From Branchipolynoe longqiensis (lineage: Eukaryota; Annelida; Polychaeta; Phyllodocida; Polynoidae), in the NCBI GenBank assembly GCA_030323885.1, contig CM059198.1:59670917-59734916 (forward strand): DNA of 64,000 nt, read 5' to 3'. Below are positions 58,122 through 64,000 of the stretch, piece by piece. The first letter of the stretch is position 1, and each line of letters starts with the position of its first letter. The position numbers and the translations under genes are program-made. The notes under the pieces are model-generated. The model was not told the origin of the DNA and did no database searches. It was given only the letters and a program-made list of their open reading frames with translations.

Positions 58122-58690
58122 GATGGCGGATGTGAGAGAGAGATTAAACGGAGAATAAACATTGCCAAAACAACATTTCTAAAGATGCAGAAAGTACTAA
58201 CATCTAGAGACATAAATATAAAAACAAGACTCCGACTGCTAAAATGCTATGTGTGGTCTACACTTTTATATTGCTGCGAGACATGGACTTTGAAGAAAGC
58301 AATAACAACAAAGCTCGAGGCATTTGAAATGTGGCAATACAGAAGAATGTTAAAAATTCCATGGACAGCAATGATAAGCAACATGGAGGTCCTAACAAGA
58401 ATGAAAATAAAGAGACAGATAATACAAACGATCGAAAACAGAAAAATTTAATACTTTGGCCACATGATACGACACCAGGAATCACAGAGAAGAATACTGG
58501 AAGGGAAGATAGAAGGGAAAAGACCAAGAGGGAGAAGGAGAACAACATGGATGGACAACATCACTGAGTGGACAGCAATGAGCTATGCGGAATGCGTGAG
58601 AGGAATGAATGACAGGAAGAGATGGAGGTCCATTGCAGCCAACCTTCTTCGAGAAGACGGCACCCATTGATTGAGTCTGGTGAAAGCAGT
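58122..58690 (+). mobile_element. LINE reverse-transcriptase 3' end, one nonsense codon
   Basis: A single frame reads REIKRRINIAKTTFLKMQ, RLRLLKCYVWSTLLYCCETW, EAFEMWQYRRMLKIPWT, then a TAA at about 58449. It continues in frame YFGHMIRHQ, GKRPRGRRRTTWMDNI to REDGTH-stop at 58670. Only one stop separates it from an intact C-terminus, so it is relatively young. The family differs from the LINEs at 573 and 42503. Lies in a Gene A intron, opposite strand. Confidence 0.85.
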
Positions 58691-58699
58691 AGGTTTTAA

Positions 58700-58845
58700 A
58701 ATCTAAAGCGATTTTAAGATTTGATTATATATATCTAACTTAGATCCTGGTCCACTCATTAAGCATTTCTTGCTGCAAAGTCAATTTAATAGATCATGCT
58801 ACTGATGAAGCCTATGACATCAGATTTGGCATAATTTTGATACAT
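58700..58845. mobile_element. MITE-alpha fragment
   Basis: Internal alpha sequence around ATATCTAACTTAGATCCTGG; no complete ends. Confidence 0.55.
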
Positions 58846-59252
58846 GTAATGGGATAGATTAAATACATGTAGTATTGCTAACATACTTAACATCCTAAGG
58901 CAGCAATAATTATTTGACTTGCCACCAAAAACAAAAAAGAAGTAATTATTGTAAAAGCACTTTGACTTCTGGATACTGAATGCTTTATTCACCGTCCAGG
59001 GCACTGAACCGCCGGCACGCTTTGTCTATGACGTCATCTCATTAGCATATCCTTTGTTCACCACACGTGCCTGGATGCCTGGATATTACAATTATCACCA
59101 TCGTAACGTAGGAACCAAATATGTGGTACCCAGTTTAAGAGGATTACCCATATATGTAGAGTTGTCCAGCGACAGCAGGTATAACCATACTCGGCTAGCA
59201 CTTTCTATCGCTAGATCAAAACAAAATGGCATTATTGATTACAAGAACTTAC

Positions 59253-59375
59253 CATAACATGTTCTGTTGTCAAAGTCTATGGTATATCCAGGTTTGCAGG
59301 AACAGTGGTAAGTTCCCGGCATGTTGATACAGAGCTGCTCACAACCACCGTTACCAGTCAGACACTCGTCAACAT
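59253..59375 (-). CDS. Gene A exon: EGF-like domain 3
   Basis: 123 nt, phase 1-1, acceptor TGAATGTAG and donor GTAAGT. It reads DVDECLTGNGGCEQLC, then INMPGTYHCSC, then KPGYTIDFDNRTCYG. A textbook calcium-binding EGF: six cysteines, DxDEC, and C-x-N-x4-Y-x-C. Confidence 0.92.
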
Positions 59376-59463
59376 CTACATTCAGAAATATACACACGCA
59401 ACATTAACTTACAGATTAACTTACAAATCATCTTCTGGCTGATCTAGGCCATATTACAAAGTA

Positions 59464-59665
59464 TTATGCTTCTAGTGCAAGCTCGTTATGGTGAAAAAGA
59501 ACTTTTTTTTGCATACGTATGGAGGTCATTGGAGCCCTGAAGTCATATAATTGTGGGTGTCCTCTCCAATGTCTATCTAGCCTTCTCTCAAATGCTTCTA
59601 CCGTTAGTGATTCAACCTCTTGGTCTGGAAGACTGTTCCATAGATCTGTCACTCGAAAGAAAGAT
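59464..59665 (-). mobile_element. LINE 3' end fragment
   Basis: Minus strand reads RVTDLWNSLPDQEVESLTVE then AFERRLDRHWRGHPQLYDF, the C-terminal WNSLP/LDxHW signature of a CR1/jockey-like ORF2, related to the fragment at 34605. It lies only about 90 bp upstream of the EGF exon at 59375. Confidence 0.75.
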
Positions 59666-59789
59666 TAGCGTTCCTGACCTCAAGTCTGGATGGAAGCTCG
59701 CTGACTAGTAGTGGATAATTACCAGATGAGTATTAATTAACAATTCAGTTGAATGTCTATTTAAGGATAAATAAAGGTGAGCAATAATT

Positions 59790-60143
59790 AAAACAGCATA
59801 GTCCGATGAAAACATCAAATTTTTAAAACCAAAATAATTATCCAGATTTCATTCTACATACCTAACTTAGATGCTGGTGCACATATTAAACATTTGCTGC
59901 TAGATAGAAGGGAATATTAAGGCAATTTAATACAACCCATTAGTGCAGAAGGCTCTGGTGTCAGAGCTTTGGCATGTTTGCCTAAATTAATGTAGCATGT
60001 TTGCAATTTAAATATCTCAAAAGTTAGCAATTTATAATAACGGTAATTTCAAAGTAAGTAAGCTAGATTATTACGATCAACCGAATATATTTATCTAAAA
60101 CAAATGACAGAAACTCAAAACCATCGGACTATGCAACTTTCAC
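59790..60143. mobile_element. MITE-alpha copy
   Basis: Ends AACAGCATAGTCCGATG and CATCGGACTATGCAACTTT. Confidence 0.8.
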
Positions 60144-60494
60144 ATTGGAGTACAATGACTATTTAGGTATACTTAGAATATGTGAATTACTTAAGATTTG
60201 AGCTCCATGACTACTTAGGAATAATTACGATATAGGCATGAATCAACACTTGAGTTGAAGGACTAGTTTGGGAAAGTTACCATATGAGGATTAATTAACA
60301 TTTGAGTTGAATGACTATCTAGGGTAATTAGAAAGTGAGCATTGCTTAACATTTGAGCTCAATGAATAATTAGGAATAATTAGAAAATGAGTATTGCTTA
60401 ACATTTTAGCTCAATGACTATTTAGGGATAATATTTGCAATTAATTATGTGAAAGAAAGTGTCTTTGGATCTGAACACAGTGCATGACTGAAGA

Positions 60495-60746
60495 GTTAGG
60501 CTGTTTCGTTACTTCCCATCACTTCCCACCCAGGCGCTCATTATTATTAGGATAAGGAAAGGACTGGTTAGCTCAGTCTCAGGATAATGTGACTGAGTGA
60601 GATATCGGGTCCTGGTCCTGGCGGCCTAGACTCCCAGTGCGGCAGCACTATAAAGTCACCATGAATGTGAACTGTGACAAGTCGCGACCGACCCGCCCTG
60701 ATATGACCTTAGATTTTACCAGGACCTAAAACTCCAACAACCAACC
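60495..60746 (+). mobile_element. SINE-1 3' part touching a splice donor
   Basis: Body and tail (CTCCAACAACCAACCAACT) run to within a few bases of the donor of the EGF exon ending at 60754. The poly-purine/AACC tail is thus the first intronic sequence after the GTAAGTTGGTTGG donor. Confidence 0.8.
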
Positions 60747-60753
60747 AACTTAC

Positions 60754-60876
60754 CGTCACATGACTTCTTGTCAACGTTTAACGTCATCCCCTTCGCGCAT
60801 GCACAGTGAAATGAACCCTGGGTGTTGACGCATGCGCCGAGGCAGTCATGGTCGCCCGTCAGGCACTCATTTACGT
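60754..60876 (-). CDS. Gene A exon: EGF-like domain 2
   Basis: 123 nt, phase 1-1, acceptor GTTTCCAG and donor GTAAGT. It reads DVNECLTGDHDCLGAC, then VNTQGSFHCAC, then AKGMTLNVDKKSCDG. Six cysteines, DxNEC and C-x-N-x4-F-x-C, so calcium binding is expected. The usual Pro-Gly-Tyr turn is KGM here. The donor's downstream bases come from a SINE-1 tail. Confidence 0.9.
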
Positions 60877-60964
60877 CTGGAAACACGTGGAGTGTGTTGG
60901 GTATTGAAGTTAATGGGGTGGTGGGGGTGGGGTTGATGGATGCTGGACCTAACACATATATTTG

Positions 60965-62090
60965 CAAAGTTATGATGGTTCACATCACTAACATGTTGCT
61001 ATGTATTGGTTAGCATAGCCTAACACATTCATTTCCCCGCTACAGTGGTTTGCATCACTAACATGTTGTTGCATATCAGCTCATGTAGCCTAACACATTC
61101 ATTTACGCAGCTATGGTGGTTTGCGTCAGTAACATGTCACTACATATCGGCTAGTATAACCTATCACATTCTTTTGCGCCGCTACAATGGTTTGCGTTAC
61201 TAACATGTTGCTATATATCGGCTAGTATAACCTAACACATTCATTTGCGCTGCTATGGTGGTTTGTGTTCCTAACATGTCACTATATATCGGCTAGTATA
61301 ACCTAACACATTAATTTGCACCGCTATGGTGGTTTGTGTTACTAACATGTCGCTACATATCGGCTAACATAACCCAACACATTCAATTTCCCTGCTACGG
61401 TGGATCGCGTCACTAACATGTTGTTGCTTATCGGCTAGCATAACCTAACACATTCACTTACCCCACGACGGTAGTTTGCGTCACTAAGATGTTGCTACAT
61501 ATCGGCTAAGATAGCCTAACGCATTCATTTGCCCCACAATCGTGCTTCCCATTACAAGCATGTCGCTATATATGGGCTACCATAATCCAACACATTCAAT
61601 TTCCCCGCTATGGTGGTTCGTGTCACTAACATGTCGCTACATATCAGCTAGCATAACCTAACACATTCATTTTCCCCGCTATGGTGGTTCGAGTCACTAA
61701 GATGCCACTACATATCAGCTAGCATAACCTAACACATTCATTTTCCCCGCTATGGTAGTTCGCGCCACTAACATGTCGCTACATATCGGCTAGCATAACC
61801 TAACACATTCATTTTCCCTGCTACAGCGGTTCGAGTCACTAACATGTCACTACATATCGGCTAGCATAACTTAACACATTCATTTTCCCCGCTACGGTAG
61901 TTCGCGTCACTAACGTGTCGCTACATATCAGCTAGCATAACCTAACACATTCATTTTCCCCAGAATGGTGGTTTGCATCACTAACATGTTGCTACATATC
62001 AGCAAACGCAATCTAACCTATTTCCCCGTTGGTGGCGAGCTTGTCACTAACACCTCACTATATAGCAGGTAACATAACCTAACACTTTTG
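60965..62090. repeat. 70-75-bp tandem array, about 16 units
   Basis: Unit: CACTAACATGTCGCTACATA, TCGGCTAGCATAACCTAACA, CATTCATTTTCCCCGCTATG, GTGGTTCG. It occupies nearly the whole intron between EGF exons 1 and 2. A further 80-bp segment (GTGCATTGTGGGAAACCA...) is duplicated at 62100-62200, next to the exon 1 donor. Confidence 0.92.
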
Positions 62091-62203
62091 TTCTACCGGG
62101 GGTGCATTGTGGGAAACCACGTGACCTCAGCATTGCATCTGCTAACATAACCTGACACATTTGTTCTACCCGAGGTGCATTGTGGGAAACCATGTAACCT
62201 CAC

Positions 62204-62326
62204 CGTCGCAGGTGCGTCCGTCCGTGTTGATAGTGAAGCCCGGCCTACAGGAGCAGTCACGTGACCCGTGCTCGTTCTTGCACACGTGCTCGCAGCCCCC
62301 GTTATCGAAACCGCACTCGTTGTCGT
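62204..62326 (-). CDS. Gene A exon: EGF-like domain 1 (first visible)
   Basis: 123 nt, phase 1-1, acceptor CCCTCACACAG and donor GTGAGG. It reads DDNECGFDNGGCEHVC, then KNEHGSRDCSC, then RPGFTINTDGRTCDG. Six cysteines and DxNEC are present. The aromatic residue two before Cys4 is Arg here (GSRDC), a mild departure from the calcium-binding consensus. The upstream exon lies outside the window; the decayed EGF copies at 62.86-64 kb are not in usable frame. Confidence 0.9.
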
Positions 62327-62472
62327 CTGTGTGAGGGGAGGTGGGGTGGGGGGGGGGGAGGGAAGCGAAGGGGCGAGATTAGGACGGTAGTGGGGGGGGG
62401 GGGGTAACAAGTGCTTAATGTTTAAAGCTGCATAGTCCGATGAAAACATAACATTTTCAAAACCAAAACAAT

Positions 62473-62590
62473 TACAGTAAAACCGCTCTAAATCGACCGA
62501 CCATGGGACCGACTTTAAATGGTTCATTTAGGGAAGTGCTCGGTTTAGGGAGTTTACATTTTTTTCTTGAAAAAAATCTAAATCGAAGAG
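62473..62590. mobile_element. pogo-like MITE (zeta) fragment abutting a MITE-alpha start
   Basis: ACAGTAAAACCGCTCTAAAT with CGACCGACCATGGGACCG; a 50-bp MITE-alpha start at 62424-62472 is cut off by it. Confidence 0.65.
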
Positions 62591-62765
62591 TGAAACAGCT
62601 TTTTTACAACTCTGACATATATGCACACCATATAAATCTTCATTGTAATATGGATTCTGCTATTATTTGGAAGGTTTTCTGCTGTTATTTGGAAGGTTTT
62701 CACTTTTGGTTTCCATGTCAGACTTTAGTGCCCAGTTTCAGAGAATGCCTCATATACATATTAAT

Positions 62766-62822
62766 ATATATATATATATATATATATTTACATATATATA
62801 CATATATATATATATATACATA

Positions 62823-62862
<40 letters not shown>
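62766..62862. repeat. (TA)n microsatellite
   Basis: Long AT dinucleotide tract that truncates the left copy of the EGF-exon array. Confidence 0.9.
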
Positions 62863-62866
<4 letters not shown>

Positions 62867-64000
62867 CACATTGATAAGATCCCTCAGTGTTCTAACACAC
62901 CCTTGACCTAAGCGGATCAAGTTCCCAGTTGAATCTATGTTCTCTATTTATATGCATGCTGATGATCTGAAGCTAACTTATTGACATGCCAGGTAACATT
63001 TGAGTCCAGGGTGAAACTGGCTCAACATGCGCAATGATGAGCGCCCTCAGCGTTCTCACACAGCCTTAACCTATGTGGGTCAAGTTCCCCGTTGCATCTC
63101 TGTTTTCTATTCATAGGAGCGCTGATGATCTGAAGCTAACTTACCAACACACCAGGTATCATCCGGGTCCAGTGTGAAACTGGGTCAACATGTGCAGTGA
63201 TAAGACTAGGAACCCTTAGTGTTCTCACACATCTTTGACATAAATGGGTCAAATTCCCCATTTAATCTCTGTCATCTATTTATAGGCACTGATGATCTGA
63301 AGGTAACATACTGACACATGAGGTACCATCTGGGTTCAGGCTGAAACCAGGCTGACACGCGCAATGATAATAGCTGTGGTCTTACACAGCCGTGATCTAA
63401 AGCCGTGTTCACACGGGCGATGTAAATCGATTCGTAGAAAGCGACTTGTATAGTTCGCCTCACATTTCTCGTGTGAACGTGTGTCTGAGGCGGATTAAGG
63501 CTGATTCGATTCCTGTGATCTAGATAATGTAAACCACCTCGCGAGGTAGTTTACATGAGGTGATTTCTGTGATGCGGCTAATTTTGCCCGTGTGGACGCA
63601 ACCGACTTACGTGATGCGGACTAAGCACGTCAAACTATATACTATAATTTGGTCTATAAAACCGCTAGACGTGCACATATATATTTTTCATCATTTATTT
63701 TTAGGGTTTCACTGCCCAGCAGAAGTTTTGACCGTTCCAAACCAATACGATTCAGTCATTACATATCTAGGTCGAACCCACACTCTCTGGTGCCGGCGTC
63801 GTCGAACCCAAAATGGCACTGGTTAGTCTGGACTTGCTCATGCGCAGATATCCACTTCCGCCTTAAACCGATTCAAAGCACTGCCCGTGTGAACGCGAAC
63901 CACTTTCGGACTAATTCGCCTCACCTGATTCGATTTGTCTGATTCGCCTCACATTTTGCCCGTGTGAACACGGCTTAAGTGGGTCAAGTTACCCGCTGTT
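62863..64000 (-). pseudogene. Tandem array of decayed EGF exon copies
   Basis: At least four minus-strand copies of a 120-bp EGF exon plus flanks in about 160-bp units. Copy at 63145-63266: KMCENTKGS, stop, SYHCTC, stop, PSFTLDPDDTWCVG with intact donor GTAAGT; 122 nt, one base short. Copy at about 62980-63100: LCENAEGAHHCAC, stop, ASFTLDSNVTW, donor lost. Left copy: cut by the TA repeat. Right copy from about 63308: YHCACQPGFSLNPDGTSCV with a usable GTATGT donor, but its N-terminal half is frameshifted and interrupted by MITE-delta, and it resumes at 63979 to the window edge. None can be a functional exon. Confidence 0.8.
63401..63975. mobile_element. MITE-delta copy inside a decayed EGF exon copy
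   Basis: 575 bp, ends AGCCGTGTTCACACGGGCGA and GCCCGTGTGAACACGGCT, flanked by TAA (63398-63400 and 63976-63978). Removing it restores the repeat unit. Confidence 0.85.

Larger units (their letters stand above)
46501..62326 (-). other. Gene A span: multi-EGF and C-type lectin-like protein, 5' end off window
   Basis: Exons in transcript order: 62326-62204, 60876-60754, 59375-59253, 56695-56573, 51433-51311, 50565-50443 (six EGF), 48946-48758 and 46748-46501 (C-type lectin-like, stop). Every internal junction is phase 1, the classic symmetrical arrangement for exon shuffling. The product is probably extracellular. The entry of the first visible exon is also phase 1, so at least one more 5' exon lies beyond the window. 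Confidence 0.85.

Noticed and set aside
46501..62326. Genes A and B as one transcript
   Set aside because: Gene A has a clear stop codon after the lectin domain, and Gene B has its own signal-peptide exon.

Overview
This is a stretch of animal nuclear DNA: low coding density, spliced genes with short exons and long introns, and introns and spacers filled with tRNA-headed SINEs, MITEs, LINE 3' ends, minisatellites and AT microsatellites. I cannot name the species. A SINE near 33.2 kb with a CATATAAAAGA-type tail resembles ones I associate with molluscs, so a marine lophotrochozoan, perhaps a mollusc, is my best guess, held weakly.

Two protein-coding genes can be reconstructed, both on the minus strand. 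Gene A (46501-62326 and running off the right edge) has six visible EGF-like exons, each exactly 123 nt and phase 1-1, followed by two exons of a C-type lectin-like domain that end in a stop codon. It reads as a secreted or extracellular-matrix modular protein. Gene B (25858 down to 1, running off the left edge) has a signal-peptide exon, a 20.4 kb intron, then a ten-cysteine Ly6/uPAR (three-finger) domain split over three exons, a threonine-rich linker in the same exon as the domain's end, then an EGF exon and probably another exon at the very edge. Reading phases agree across every Gene B junction (1/1, 1/1, 2/2, 0/0, 1/1). Most of its exons are too short to stand out as ORFs.

Layout: 0-5.4 kb, Gene B 3' exons, a pyrimidine-rich 14-bp minisatellite, a 54-bp tandem array and tRNA-Arg-like SINEs. 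5.4-25.8 kb, the large Gene B intron with at least eight mobile-element families, often nested. 25.8-26.5 kb, Gene B first coding exon with a CpG-rich upstream region. 26.5-46.5 kb, no supported host gene: a CA-rich compound repeat, five-level variety of MITEs, two minisatellite-filled TIR elements, a 1.3-kb tandem duplication and a long 55-bp satellite carrying a LINE 3' end. 46.5-62.3 kb, Gene A exons with repeat-filled introns. 62.4-64 kb, a tandem array of decayed copies of an EGF exon, one copy split by a MITE.

The most unusual observation is that tandem arrays sit directly against splice sites of these two genes. In Gene B the 54-bp array repeats the 3' splice site and first 15 nt of a Ly6-domain exon about 29 times. 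In Gene A a 70-75-bp array sits beside the donor of one EGF exon, and a whole EGF exon has been tandemly amplified and has decayed.
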